Shown here one piece after another: positions 7,691-16,867 of a stretch of 57,443 bases of DNA. A program made the position numbers and the translations under genes. How positions within the stretch are numbered: position 1 is the first letter of the stretch; every line of letters starts with the position of its first letter. Under the pieces are notes generated by a model, which saw nothing but the letters and a program-made list of their open reading frames with translations, was not told where the DNA came from and searched no databases. Source of the stretch: a bacterium (GTDB taxonomy: Bacteria; SZUA-79; Acidulodesulfobacterales; Acidulodesulfobacteraceae); contig JAKAFU010000001.1 of assembly GCA_021825865.1 (NCBI GenBank), forward strand, positions 1-57,443, read 5' to 3'.

Positions 7691-8039
7691 ATTGTTGTTT
7701 GGTGCGGATTTATTCGTTATGTATTGTAATTAATTTATTGCTTGCCTTTTTTGCGTACTGAATATTGCATATTACACATATGTTATGTAACATATTAGAG
7801 AACATTTAGAACATCTAATTAACTTTAACTCTATAACTCCTATGCTGCATTTTATGCATATTATATAATATACCGACGTAATTCGCAAGTTTTTATTAAA
7901 CATAAACTGAACTCGTCGATTTTTTATTAAAATTTTATGCCTTATTTCTGACGAATATATTTATATTGCTGCAGTAATATGAACGAATTACCATTTATTG
8001 CTTATTTTGCTGTGTTTATTTTTAAATGTTTTTTAATGT
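7691..8039. other. Intergenic stretch upstream of the tRNA gene
   Basis: About 350 bases of AT-rich DNA between the tRNA promoter side and the end of the 8.0-kb gene. No open frame, RNA gene, repeat or clear terminator was recognised. Confidence 0.4.
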
Positions 8040-8486
8040 TTATTTTCCGAAATATTTAAGAATCCCTTTTTTGCCCTTTTTTATAACAGGCTTATAGCTT
8101 TCAAGATCGGCAATATCTTCAGGCTGCTCAATCGAAACTACAATCCATGGCGGAGGTGTTATAATAGAACAGCTGCTTCCTCCTGACATCTTAGGATGAT
8201 ATATTTTAATTGTGTCAGGATTGTCGGAGGTATGGACATAAAACCATCCGCAAACCTCATCAAGAGCTCTGATTTCATCAGAACGTTCTTTTAAAAAAAT
8301 GCCTGCTTCTTCTGCGCTGAGCTCCACCGTCGGTTCGTCAAGCTGCGTATAATTATAATACCAATTTTTATTAGAATTTTTTACCCTTTCTACCAGAAAA
8401 TCTATTTGTTCCCATTTTAATAATCCCGAAAAAGACAGCGTGTCTATTTTCCATGTTTTATTATTTTTACTATTCTTGTTGTCCAT
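8040..8486 (-). CDS. Conserved-looking protein of unknown function beside amrS
   Basis: A 148-residue soluble protein. Visible features are 'WYYNYTQLDEPTVELSAEEA', 'VCGWFYVHTSDNPDTIKIYH', a Gly/Ser/Cys turn 'MSGGSSCSIITPPPW' and a basic end 'KKGKKGILKYFGK'. No known domain is recognised. It begins 31 bases after the radical SAM gene on the same strand, so the two are probably co-transcribed. The only Met in frame is the first residue (ATG 8486); no clear ribosome-binding site precedes it. Confidence 0.6.
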   Translation of the reverse strand: MDNKNSKNNKTWKIDTLSFSGLLKWEQIDFLVERVKNSNKNWYYNYTQLDEPTVELSAEEAGIFLKERSDEIRALDEVCGWFYVHTSDNPDTIKIYHPKMSGGSSCSIITPPPWIVVSIEQPEDIADLESYKPVIKKGKKGILKYFGK

Positions 8487-8517
8487 ATTATATTAAGGAG
8501 ATTATATAAATAATAGA

Positions 8518-9561
8518 TTATTTAAAAACACCAAATATTTTATATCCGCAAAATTTACAATTGCCTTCCGACGTTATATTATTTGCAATTATATTATAAC
8601 CGCTCCTTTCAATCAATAGTTTTTTGCATGACGGACAATATGTATTCTCGAATTTTTCAGAAATTACATTGCCTATATAAATATAATTTAATCCGGCATT
8701 TTTGCCTATATTATAAGCGTTAGCCAAACTTTTTTCATTTGTGATATGACCGTCTTTCATTTTATATAACGGGAAAAATCTTGAAATATGCCATGGAATA
8801 TCTTTATTAACAGAATTAATAAAATCGGCTATTGATTTAATTTCTTCATCGTTATTATTGTAGTCGTCAATTAATAATGTTGTTAATTCTAAATGAACAC
8901 CCATTGAATAAAATTCTTTTATGGATTCCAAAACCGGCTTTAGCGTGCCGCCGCATACCCGCCTGTAATTCTCATCTTTAAAAAATTTAATATCAACATT
9001 TGCGGCATCGAGCAGACCTTTCGTTGCTTCTGCAGACTCATGCGTATAATATCCGTTAGTTACAAAAATATTTTTCAATCCGGCTTTATGAGCAAGACGC
9101 ATAGTATCCAGACTGTAATCAAAAAACACCGCCGGGTCAGTATATGTATAAGAAATAGAAGAAGCACCCGAAGCTAAAGCTTTTTTAATAATTTCCTCAG
9201 GCAAAGTTCTTTTTATATTATTAAAATAATTTAAAAATTCCTCATAATTTTCATCCCGGTACGTTTGAGAAATATCCGCATTCTGACATCCAAGACATCT
9301 GAAGTTGCATCCCGGGGAAGCAATAGAATACGAAAAACTGCCGGGTAAAAAATGAAAAAGAGGTTTTTTTTCAATCGGGTCAACACTTTCTGCGACAATT
9401 ATTCCATAATTTATTGAGTACAGGCTGCCATCTTTATTTGTTATAGTTTTACATACTCCAAGTTTATTTTCTTTGATTTTGCACCTGTGGGCACATATCA
9501 GGCACACGAGATAATCCGGTCCGCTTTTAAACAGGCTTATTTTTCTTAAATTGTCTTCCAT
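8518..9561 (-). CDS. amrS: AmrS-type radical SAM enzyme (AmmeMemoRadiSam system)
   Basis: A 347-residue PflA-like radical SAM protein. The cluster motif is CxxxCxxC in 'ASPGCNFRCLGCQNADIS', which coordinates the [4Fe-4S] cluster that cleaves SAM. The N-terminal 'VCLICAHRCKIKENKLGVC' and the middle 'NIFVTNGYYTHESAEA' and 'DAANVDIKFFKDENYRRVCG' are typical of the AmmeMemoRadiSam enzyme. That protein is usually linked to AmrA and AmrB; neither is seen here. An extra Cys4 zinc-ribbon-like tail (CPSCKKLL ... CKFCGYK) follows the usual end. The substrate is unknown. It precedes the unknown 8.0-kb gene by 31 bases. Confidence 0.85.
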   Translation of the reverse strand: MEDNLRKISLFKSGPDYLVCLICAHRCKIKENKLGVCKTITNKDGSLYSINYGIIVAESVDPIEKKPLFHFLPGSFSYSIASPGCNFRCLGCQNADISQTYRDENYEEFLNYFNNIKRTLPEEIIKKALASGASSISYTYTDPAVFFDYSLDTMRLAHKAGLKNIFVTNGYYTHESAEATKGLLDAANVDIKFFKDENYRRVCGGTLKPVLESIKEFYSMGVHLELTTLLIDDYNNNDEEIKSIADFINSVNKDIPWHISRFFPLYKMKDGHITNEKSLANAYNIGKNAGLNYIYIGNVISEKFENTYCPSCKKLLIERSGYNIIANNITSEGNCKFCGYKIFGVFK

Positions 9562-9640
9562 AATTATTTTCCATAATAAGCAATCGTTTTCTATATTTAT
9601 TTATATTTGTTTATATTTATTAATTTCTATTGTTCTAATA

Positions 9641-11605
9641 TCACATTACGACAGTATTCCTTCCATTTTCTTTAGCTTTATATAAATTTGCATCGGCAGT
9701 TTTGAAAAGTTCCTCAATTATCGATATATTTTCATCAGCGTAATTTTCGCCATGCCAGCTCTGTTTGATGCTTACTTTATTTGACACATTTTTATTCTTA
9801 TTTTCACCATCTTTTAACAATTGTACTTCCGTATTTATAGCAGGGCCGAGTGCATTTATTTTATATTTACCTTTTTTTATTTCTGCATCATCAATATCTG
9901 CTGCCTCAGGTAAAAAAGAAGAGCCTCCTATGGAAACGGTCAAATTAACCTTAATATTCTCAATACCGTTAGGCATATAAACTTTATGAGCAACAAAATT
10001 ATTAAATCTATTTAGAAGAACAGCGGCGTTATCTTTGTCGGTTTCCGGTAAAATAACGATAAATTCGTCACCGCCGTACCGTGTAATCAGGTCCTGTTTT
10101 CTCATAAATAATTTCCGCAAATCATCTGCAAATTCTTTTAATATGCTATCCCCGATATAATGACCGTATGCATCGTTAATCTCTTTAAATTTATCTATGT
10201 CTATTATGCCAAAAGACAAAGGAGATTTATTTCTTATAGCCCTGCTTATTTCCATTTTGGCAAATTCGTACATAAATCTGCGGTTGTATATGCCGGTTAA
10301 TGAGTCGGTAATCGCTAATTCTTTATTATATTCTATTAATATTAATTTAGCAAAAAAAGGAGCGGCTATATTAATTATTTCGGTAATTAGTCCTTGGATA
10401 TTTTTTGAAAAAAAAGCATCGTAATCTGATTCCGCGTTTACCGACCCGCTAATGCATCCCGATATCTTGATAGGATAACAGTTATAACTTCCGTCAGTAC
10501 CGTGAAATTCACAATTATCAATAAAAGAAACCTCTTTTTTATCGTTATCATTTAATACATTTTTTAATGCTGCATTTGCGGTACCGCAAACATTTTCTCC
10601 AGATATTGTAAATTGCTCATCGGTTTCGTCAACCGCGACAGATTCATCATATTTCAATCTGTTATAAACTTCAGCGCCGCTGATATTATTATTTTCTGTA
10701 TATGTATGACGTTGACATTGTTTATTATTGACAATTATATTGTCACGGAACAGCTTACAATTTCCGACATACTCCGTATAATCTACAGGATGCGAAAATA
10801 CAGGTTTTTTATCTCTTAAATATATCATAGAAGTCAGCGTTTTTTTATGCAGCGAATCAAATATATTGATATGTATTGATTTTATTTTCTCTATTTTATT
10901 AGCTTTTATAGAAAATAAAGCTTCTGCGAATATCTTTAACGCATATTCTATGCAATAAGCTAAAGACAAATTATATGCCAAATTATTTATCAGATTAAGT
11001 TTTTTATTTAATTTTTCTAACTTTAACGAACTATTTAATTTTTCAAATAATTGCTGCATCTCATATGTAGCCGCAAACAAAGTCATAGCGTTTTTATAAA
11101 AATCTGTATCATTTTTAAAAAAATCTTTATTTCTTCCGGCAACGCCGCTGACCGCCAGAAATCTATTGCCGTTTGCACCGTTAAAACTATATAATATTAT
11201 ATCCCTGACATCCATTTTTTTAAAAACTTCCGTTGCGTTTTCATCATCTAAATAATTAAAAATTCCCAGAATATTTTCAGATATTTTAATTTTAACAAAT
11301 TTTGTAGGTTCAGGCGCGATAGAGCTGACTTTTATATTTTTATCCCAATTATCTGAAAAAACAGCGTTTTTAATTTTTTTACTTAAAATATCATAAATTA
11401 TAAATTCAGTAAAATCTGTATCTAATAATTTATCTATTCCGTTCAGAATTTCTTTCCGTATAAATATTCCAAACCGGTTTTCTGTTTGACTGTTGACTTC
11501 TGCGCCGCTGTAATTGTCGCTGTTAATTATCATATTCAATGTTTTTTCCGCTGCGTTAGTCAGCCATATTAATCTTTCATTATTTATTTCTTTATTGTTT
11601 TTCAT
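9641..11605 (-). CDS. Diguanylate cyclase (GGDEF) with large cytoplasmic N-terminal region
   Basis: A 654-residue protein. The C-terminal GGDEF domain starts near 'AITDSLTGIYNRRFMYEFAK' and has the full active-site motif 'RYGGDEF'. An allosteric I-site RxxD (RKQD) lies five residues before GGDEF, so it should make c-di-GMP from two GTP and be product-inhibited. Between 'LTVSIGGSSF' and 'LFKTADANLYKAKENGR' there is an insertion of about 60 residues that typical domains lack. The first 430 residues have no membrane helix and may contain a degenerate GAF-like sensor. It lies 79 bases upstream of amrS. YajQ at 38.2 kb is a possible c-di-GMP binder. Confidence 0.9.
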   Translation of the reverse strand: MKNNKEINNERLIWLTNAAEKTLNMIINSDNYSGAEVNSQTENRFGIFIRKEILNGIDKLLDTDFTEFIIYDILSKKIKNAVFSDNWDKNIKVSSIAPEPTKFVKIKISENILGIFNYLDDENATEVFKKMDVRDIILYSFNGANGNRFLAVSGVAGRNKDFFKNDTDFYKNAMTLFAATYEMQQLFEKLNSSLKLEKLNKKLNLINNLAYNLSLAYCIEYALKIFAEALFSIKANKIEKIKSIHINIFDSLHKKTLTSMIYLRDKKPVFSHPVDYTEYVGNCKLFRDNIIVNNKQCQRHTYTENNNISGAEVYNRLKYDESVAVDETDEQFTISGENVCGTANAALKNVLNDNDKKEVSFIDNCEFHGTDGSYNCYPIKISGCISGSVNAESDYDAFFSKNIQGLITEIINIAAPFFAKLILIEYNKELAITDSLTGIYNRRFMYEFAKMEISRAIRNKSPLSFGIIDIDKFKEINDAYGHYIGDSILKEFADDLRKLFMRKQDLITRYGGDEFIVILPETDKDNAAVLLNRFNNFVAHKVYMPNGIENIKVNLTVSIGGSSFLPEAADIDDAEIKKGKYKINALGPAINTEVQLLKDGENKNKNVSNKVSIKQSWHGENYADENISIIEELFKTADANLYKAKENGRNTVVM

Positions 11606-11715
11606 AATCTTATTGGTATATATAATAATATATAAGAATATTGAAATTAATTTTAAATTATATAACGTTAAACTTTTATTTTAATTATATTATATAATAT
11701 TTATTAAACTTATTT

Positions 11716-11829
11716 TATACTTAAATTATACAGCTATTTTATTTTTTAGTTAAATTTTAATATAAATTATATTATACTTAACCTTATACAGCTTTTTTAT
11801 TTTTTAGTTAAATTTTAATATAAATTATA
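11716..11829. repeat. Two tandem 57-bp AT-rich repeats
   Basis: A unit starting TATACTTAA and containing TTTAGTTAAATTTTAATATA occurs at 11716-11772 and again at 11773-11829 with only a few changes. It lies between the diguanylate cyclase and the IclR gene, both of which are transcribed away from it. It could hold duplicated regulatory sites or be simple slippage. Confidence 0.7.
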
Positions 11830-12065
11830 TTATAATTGAATGTATAAATTTATCTTTTATAATATAATGTACAAGGTGCCGGTCATGCAAAATTATAAAA
11901 ATTTGTTTTATTTATAAATGACGGATGACAAACAGGGTCTGTTTATTTTTGGCAAACAGCATACTTAGCACTATAATTAAATAATAAACTTTTAAATCAG
12001 TTTGTACATAAACTTATGAATCAACTTATAAATAAATTAAAATTATGAATTACGAAGAGGACAAA

Positions 12066-12959
12066 ATGGTTACGCCCGTAAAAGACATTAGAAAAACTAA
12101 GGAAACAATAAACACTAAAGAAACAAAAGAAACAATTCACAAGGGGAAAAAAGACAAAACTAACTATATTATAAAAACAGTTTTAAACGCATTTGAACTG
12201 CTTGAAGCTTTTAAAGGCGATAAATCTGAACTAGGTGTTAGTGAATTAAGCAAGATATTAAAACTGCACAAAAATAAAATATTCAGGCTTCTTGCAACAC
12301 TAGAATACAAAGGATACATAGAACAGGACCCGTTCACGGAAAATTACAGACTCGGGCTGAAAAGTCTTGAACTTGGTCAATCTTTTATCCATCATCTCAG
12401 GCTGCTGAGCATCGCAGAACCTGTATTAAAAGTGCTTGTAAATAATGTTAAAGAATCCGCCTATGTAGGTGTCATAAGGGAAAAAAATGTCATATATTTA
12501 GACATAATCGAAGCAGACCAGGTTTTAAAAGTTGCTTCAAGGGTTGGAAATATGCTGCCTATATATGCCACTGCTATCGGTAAATGTCAGGTAGCATTTG
12601 AATCTAGGGATGCTATAGAAAAATTATTGCCTTCGGAATTAAAACCTTATACCAAAAATACTATAACAGATAAAAATAAATTATATGAAGAACTTGAAAA
12701 GGTTAAAAAGCAAGGTTATGCAGTAGATAACGAAGAATTAGACAGCGGTATCATATGCATAGGCGTTCCCTTAAGAGACTATACCGACCATATAATCGGC
12801 GGGATATCTATTTCGGCGCCGCTTATAAGAACGACAAAAGAACGGTTGGACAACATAATTATTCCAATGACTATTGCGGCAGCTAAAACAATATCGGCAA
12901 AACTCGGGTATGAAATCAAGAAAAAAATTGAAGAGAGTAAAAATGACGAATTATTGTGA
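12066..12959 (+). CDS. IclR family transcriptional regulator
   Basis: A 297-residue regulator. The winged helix ('LGVSELSKILKLHKNKIFRL ' then 'LATLEYKGYIEQDP', about residues 50-95) is followed by the IclR effector domain with 'SAYVGVIREKNVIYLDIIEA', 'LPIYATAIGKCQVAFE' and 'GYAVDNEELDSGIICIGVPL', all hallmark segments. ATG 12066 has GAAGAGG eight bases before it and is preferred over ATG 12045. The protein has an unusually long Lys/Thr-rich N-terminal tail of about 35 residues. The effector and target are unknown; no catabolic operon is adjacent. Confidence 0.92.
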   Translation: MVTPVKDIRKTKETINTKETKETIHKGKKDKTNYIIKTVLNAFELLEAFKGDKSELGVSELSKILKLHKNKIFRLLATLEYKGYIEQDPFTENYRLGLKSLELGQSFIHHLRLLSIAEPVLKVLVNNVKESAYVGVIREKNVIYLDIIEADQVLKVASRVGNMLPIYATAIGKCQVAFESRDAIEKLLPSELKPYTKNTITDKNKLYEELEKVKKQGYAVDNEELDSGIICIGVPLRDYTDHIIGGISISAPLIRTTKERLDNIIIPMTIAAAKTISAKLGYEIKKKIEESKNDELL

Positions 12960-13084
12960 AATTCATTAAATCATTAAACGTAATAAAATAAAAAATAACT
13001 ATAAAATTACCATTGCTATAAAAAATAAAGACCGGAAATTTATTTTTTTATGCAATAATTCAATATCAATAATCTGCAACAATA

Positions 13085-13113
13085 TTGTTTTTGTTATTGA
13101 TTTGCGGTATAAT
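13085..13113 (+). promoter_or_regulatory. Sigma-70-like promoter
   Basis: TTGTTT (13085-13090), a 17-base spacer and TATAAT (13108-13113) lie about 195 bases before the small gene at 13309. A 13-codon frame starting GTG 13136 lies in the leader. Confidence 0.5.
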
Positions 13114-13308
13114 CGTATATATGGAGTGTTAACCGTGATTCTACTATTATTGTCTCACTGCCTTAAAATAGCTTAAAATTAAATAAAAGTTAAAATATCA
13201 TCTGTAAATATTTTTATTTAGGGCGGTTGATTTAAAAAGATTTATTATATTTATTAAAATTATGTAAATAGACGCTAAAATTTAAAATTAATTTGGAGGT
13301 ATTTGATT

Positions 13309-13578
13309 ATGTTGTTAAAAGATGAAAAATCATTCAGAGAAAAAAGATCTGATTTTAGACATAGAATAGTCGATGCGTTTTATGACAGGGTTCCTGCCGA
13401 TGTAGTCGAACATGTCGGCAATGCCAACAAAGAAGTTATTTTTGCCGTTGAAGGGTTATTTAACGGTGTCATCAAGAGGATTGACAACAGGGTTGAAAAA
13501 ACTAAAGTAAGACAGGCTAAAAAAAGTAAAGGTGAAGACCCTGACGACTTTGAAGATACGGATAGTGACGCAAAATAA
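13309..13578 (+). CDS. Small charged protein of unknown function
   Basis: An 89-residue soluble protein. ATG 13309 follows GGAGG by nine bases, so expression looks strong. The sequence is mostly helical: 'FRHRIVDAFYDRVPADVVEH', then 'NKEVIFAVEGLFNGVIKRID', a basic stretch and an acidic end 'DPDDFEDTDSDAK'. No family is recognised. It is a single-gene unit, with its own promoter-like hexamers upstream and a strong hairpin terminator at 13731. The acidic tail and amphipathic helices could suit a phasin-like or regulator-binding protein, but that is a guess. Confidence 0.7.
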   Translation: MLLKDEKSFREKRSDFRHRIVDAFYDRVPADVVEHVGNANKEVIFAVEGLFNGVIKRIDNRVEKTKVRQAKKSKGEDPDDFEDTDSDAK

Positions 13579-13730
13579 ATATGAAATAAATATGCAAGAT
13601 GCGGAATTAAACATCAAAATTATTTAGATTAATATTTAATTTATACATTTAATTTTGTACATTTATATATAGTGTTGAGTTATGTTTAATACATATATAT
13701 ATTGATATATATATCGGCACATATCGTTAA

Positions 13731-13777
13731 AAAAATACCGCTTAGCTATTCAAATTCGATAACTAAGCGGTATTTTT
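13731..13777. terminator. Bidirectional hairpin terminator
   Basis: A perfect 15-base stem, AAAAATACCGCTTAG (13731-13745) with CTAAGCGGTATTTTT (13763-13777). The A and T runs at its ends serve both strands, between the small gene and convergent cydB. Confidence 0.85.
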
Positions 13778-13872
13778 GTTTCAAGAAAACCAAGTGCTTT
13801 AATAAAGCCAAGTAAATTTTTTTCACTTAAATCATTTAATGATTAAATAATTTAAGCCATTAAATTAAATCT

Positions 13873-14898
13873 TTAATAGCTGTCTTCGTCCAATTTAACC
13901 TTAAGCCCAAATTTCTTATAAGCATAAATTGAATATAATATAACTAAAGGCAGTCCGATTAACGTTGCTATAAGCATAACTACAAGCGTAAGTTCGTTAG
14001 ATGAAGAATTAAACGGCGTAAGGCTGTAGCTGCTCTTAATAGTAGAAGGCACAATGTCCGGAAACAAACCGACTGCAGCGCTTGCAATAGTTCCGACTAT
14101 GCTTAAAACTGAGAACATGAAAGGTCTTGTGTCGCTGTTTGATTTCATAGCCAATATGACGCCTATTGCTCCTATCAGCATTATTGCCGGTAAGATATCT
14201 CCTAAAATACCCAGACTGTTATTAAGAAGTCTCGGCGCAAATATAGGAGAAATCAAAAGAAAAATAATCGTAAATATTATATAGGCATAAGCAAATTTTG
14301 TTCCGTAATTTCTTGCCCTTTTCTGCAGTTCCCCTTCGGTCTTCATAACAAGATAAGCAGAACCGTGCATTAAGAACATTGATAACGATACAAGTCCGCC
14401 GGCAATTGCAAAAATGTTCAGCAAACCGAATAATGATTCAAAATCCACATGTTCTTTATTTAAAGGAATGCCTCTTAATAAATTAGCCAAAGCAACACCG
14501 AGCAAAAGCCCTATGCCGAGTCCCGTCACCGTTATAACAATTTCCCAGCGCTTTTTCCAGCTTTCATCTTCTACCCTGCTTCTGAATTCAAATGAAACCG
14601 CCCTGAATATTATCAACCATACAACAAGCATCATTGCAAGATAAAAACCGCTGAATACGGAAGCGTAAACCTGCGGAAAAGCAGCGAAAATCGCACCGCC
14701 GCCTAAAATAAGCCATACTTGATTTCCATCCCATACGGGACCTATAGAATTTATTACAATTCTTTTCTCTCTGTCGTCTTTAGCGATGAACGCCAGCAAT
14801 GAACCTACCCCGTAATCAAACCCGTCCATCGTAGCCCACCCTAAAATTATAACGGCTATAAGTATAAACCAGAGTATTTGTAAAAATTGAAAACTCAT
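13873..14898 (-). CDS. cydB: Cytochrome bd oxidase subunit II
   Basis: A 341-residue membrane protein with about eight to nine helices. 'ILGWATMDGFDYGVGSLLAF' near the N-terminus and 'NSIGPVWDGNQVWLILGGGA' are the classical CydB signatures. With CydA it forms the quinol oxidase that reduces O2 to water at high affinity without pumping protons. It starts two bases after the cydA stop codon, so the two are translationally coupled. A hairpin terminator follows at 13731-13777. No CydX-like miniprotein is seen directly downstream. Confidence 0.96.
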   Translation of the reverse strand: MSFQFLQILWFILIAVIILGWATMDGFDYGVGSLLAFIAKDDREKRIVINSIGPVWDGNQVWLILGGGAIFAAFPQVYASVFSGFYLAMMLVVWLIIFRAVSFEFRSRVEDESWKKRWEIVITVTGLGIGLLLGVALANLLRGIPLNKEHVDFESLFGLLNIFAIAGGLVSLSMFLMHGSAYLVMKTEGELQKRARNYGTKFAYAYIIFTIIFLLISPIFAPRLLNNSLGILGDILPAIMLIGAIGVILAMKSNSDTRPFMFSVLSIVGTIASAAVGLFPDIVPSTIKSSYSLTPFNSSSNELTLVVMLIATLIGLPLVILYSIYAYKKFGLKVKLDEDSY

Positions 14899-14900
14899 AA

Positions 14901-16283
14901 TTATGCCTCCTTCGGTTTAGTATTTGTTTCATCTTTGCCTTCCAGTCTTCCTTTGAGTTCTCTCTTAAACAGAAACAAGGCAAATGATAATAAAATTAGA
15001 TAAATTGTTACGAACATCGTTATAGATATAATTAAATCAGGTACGGTCACATTCTTGGAAACTGAATTTTGTGTTTCTAACAGTCCATAAACAGTAAACG
15101 GCTGTCTGCCTATTTCCGTAGTGCACCACCCCATTTCAAGCGCCAGAAGCGGCAAAAAAGTCGAATACCATAGCACTTTCAAGAAAAACTTATTATCGTA
15201 CAATCTATCTTTCCAGTAAAGTATTATAGCAATCAGCATAATGCCCGCCAGGTAAAAACCTATATACATCATAATATGGAACGTGGTATAAACCGCATCT
15301 ACCGGAAACATGGAGGGTTTCAAATTTGTTATATGGTCTTTATGCGCAATATATTTTATTGCACCGTCAAGCCCCATCACCTTGCTATATGGATTCCCTG
15401 TCGCCAGCATACTTAAAAGATACGGAACTTTTACCGCAAAATAATTTTTTTGCTGCGCTTCGTCAGGTATCGTGAATAATACTTCGGGAGCGTCTTTCTG
15501 CGTATGCCATTGCGCCTCCATCATAGCAAGTTTTGTCGGCTGATATTTGACAACCTCTTTAGCGCTCACGTCACCTAAAATAATCTGCACTACGGAAATA
15601 AATATTCCTGCAATTATCGCAACTTTTAAAGCCTTCCGCATAACCATATCTTTATTATTTTTAATTAAAAACCATGAAGCGACCCCCGCCATAAAAAATG
15701 CGCCGTATTCCCACGCACCCATAATAGTATGGGTAAATTCCGCCGGAAAATAAGGATTAAACACGACATGTAAGAAATTAGTCATTATGGGCTTTCCGTT
15801 TACAATTTTATAACCGGCCGGCGTCTGCATCCATGAATTTGCTACTATAATCCAAACGCCTGAAAGGGCTGAACCAAATGCGGTAAGTATCGTGGAAACC
15901 CAGTGTGCTTTCGGAGACAGCCTGTTCCAGCCAAATAACATAACACCGACAAAAATAGATTCCATAAAAAAGGCAAAGAGCCCCTCTATTGCAAGCGGCG
16001 AGCCGAAAATAGTTCCTACAAAAGCGGAATATTGAGCCCAGTTCGTTCCGAATTGAAATTCCAAAACTATTCCTGTAGCCACCCCTACAACAAAGTTTAT
16101 TGCAAATATCTTTACAAAAAATCTGGTAATTTTAAGGTAATCTTCGTTCTTGGAATAAACATAAATCCCTTCCGTTATAACGAGTAAAGCACCCAGCCCT
16201 ATAGTTAAAGGGGGGTATAAAAAATGGAAAAAAGCCGTTAGCCCAAATTGAATCCGGGCAAGAATTAGTGCATCCATAAACAA
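14901..16283 (-). CDS. cydA: Cytochrome bd oxidase subunit I
   Basis: A 460-residue membrane protein with about nine helices. The N-terminal 'RIQFGLTAFFHFLYPPLTIG' carries the haem-ligand His of the family. 'GSPLAIEGLFAFFMESIFVG' and the quinone-site region near 'YTTFHIMMYIGFY' are also present. The conserved motif usually written GRQPW reads GRQPF here ('CTTEIGRQPFTVYGLLETQN'). The length fits the short Q-loop type. It is the first gene of cydAB; a seven-copy heptamer repeat lies about 100 bases before its start. Confidence 0.96.
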   Translation of the reverse strand: MFMDALILARIQFGLTAFFHFLYPPLTIGLGALLVITEGIYVYSKNEDYLKITRFFVKIFAINFVVGVATGIVLEFQFGTNWAQYSAFVGTIFGSPLAIEGLFAFFMESIFVGVMLFGWNRLSPKAHWVSTILTAFGSALSGVWIIVANSWMQTPAGYKIVNGKPIMTNFLHVVFNPYFPAEFTHTIMGAWEYGAFFMAGVASWFLIKNNKDMVMRKALKVAIIAGIFISVVQIILGDVSAKEVVKYQPTKLAMMEAQWHTQKDAPEVLFTIPDEAQQKNYFAVKVPYLLSMLATGNPYSKVMGLDGAIKYIAHKDHITNLKPSMFPVDAVYTTFHIMMYIGFYLAGIMLIAIILYWKDRLYDNKFFLKVLWYSTFLPLLALEMGWCTTEIGRQPFTVYGLLETQNSVSKNVTVPDLIISITMFVTIYLILLSFALFLFKRELKGRLEGKDETNTKPKEA

Positions 16284-16379
16284 TCAACCTCCGTTAAAAT
16301 TAATAATTAATTTTTTTAAATTAAATTAAAAACGACGTTTAATATTAAACATTAAATACCGGATATCAGACATCAAATA

Positions 16380-16428
16380 TTAGATATTAGATATTAGATA
16401 TTAGATATTAGATATTAGATATTAGATA
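16380..16428. repeat. (TTAGATA)7 microsatellite upstream of cydAB
   Basis: Seven perfect tandem copies of TTAGATA fill 16380-16428. The array lies 97-145 bases before the cydA start codon, in its promoter region. Seven-base units slip readily during replication, so copy number may vary and change promoter spacing. Confidence 0.9.
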
Positions 16429-16743
16429 TCAAAATTTATTCATATCAGTAATTATTATCGGTTGACAATAATTATAAAACAATAGAAAACGATAATCAAT
16501 AAAAAAAATTAATTAAAAGGTTTTATTTTAAAAATTATAAAAATATATCTGCATAGTTTCAGATATTACGGTAGGCATTAATCTTGCGGATTTATTATTC
16601 AAAAAAATTCAGCAAGGTTAATAAAAAAAGAAAAGGCGCACATATGTTCGCCTCATCTGCATATATTTAATTTTATATATACCATGTAATAATAAAAATA
16701 GACGACAGACGGCGTTAAAGCCAATATATGAAGATGATACTAA

Positions 16744-16794
16744 ATTTATCACACCCCCTTTTATTTATTGTTAATAAACGGGAGTGTGATAAAT
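16744..16794. terminator. Hairpin after the 21-codon gene
   Basis: ATTTATCACAC (16744-16754) pairs with GTGTGATAAAT (16784-16794), extended inward by CCC/GGG after one mismatch. It starts eight bases after the stop codon of the 21-codon gene on the minus strand. It has no clean T run. Confidence 0.6.
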
Positions 16795-16801
16795 ACTGTC
16801 T

Positions 16802-16867
16802 TTATTTGCTTTTTGTTTTCGGCGGTTTTGTTTTTGTGCCTTCTCCTTTTTTTGAAGCGCATGCCAT
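16802..16867 (-). CDS. 21-residue Lys-rich miniprotein
   Basis: ATG 16867 to TAA 16802-16804. The peptide starts MACASKKGEGT and ends in a Lys/Thr/Pro-rich tail (seven of the last twelve residues are Lys). A near-perfect AAGGAGGTGAT lies just before the start, the strongest ribosome-binding site in the window, and a stable hairpin follows the stop. The combination of ideal translation signal, isolated transcript-like unit and hairpin argues for real expression. No family is recognised. A basic peptide could bind nucleic acid or membranes, but nothing in the sequence decides this. Confidence 0.55.
   Translation of the reverse strand: MACASKKGEGTKTKPPKTKSK

Noticed and set aside
13136-13177. 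13-codon GTG frame in the 13.1-kb leader as a gene
   Set aside because: Too short, unusual start, and no sign of conservation; mentioned only as part of the leader.
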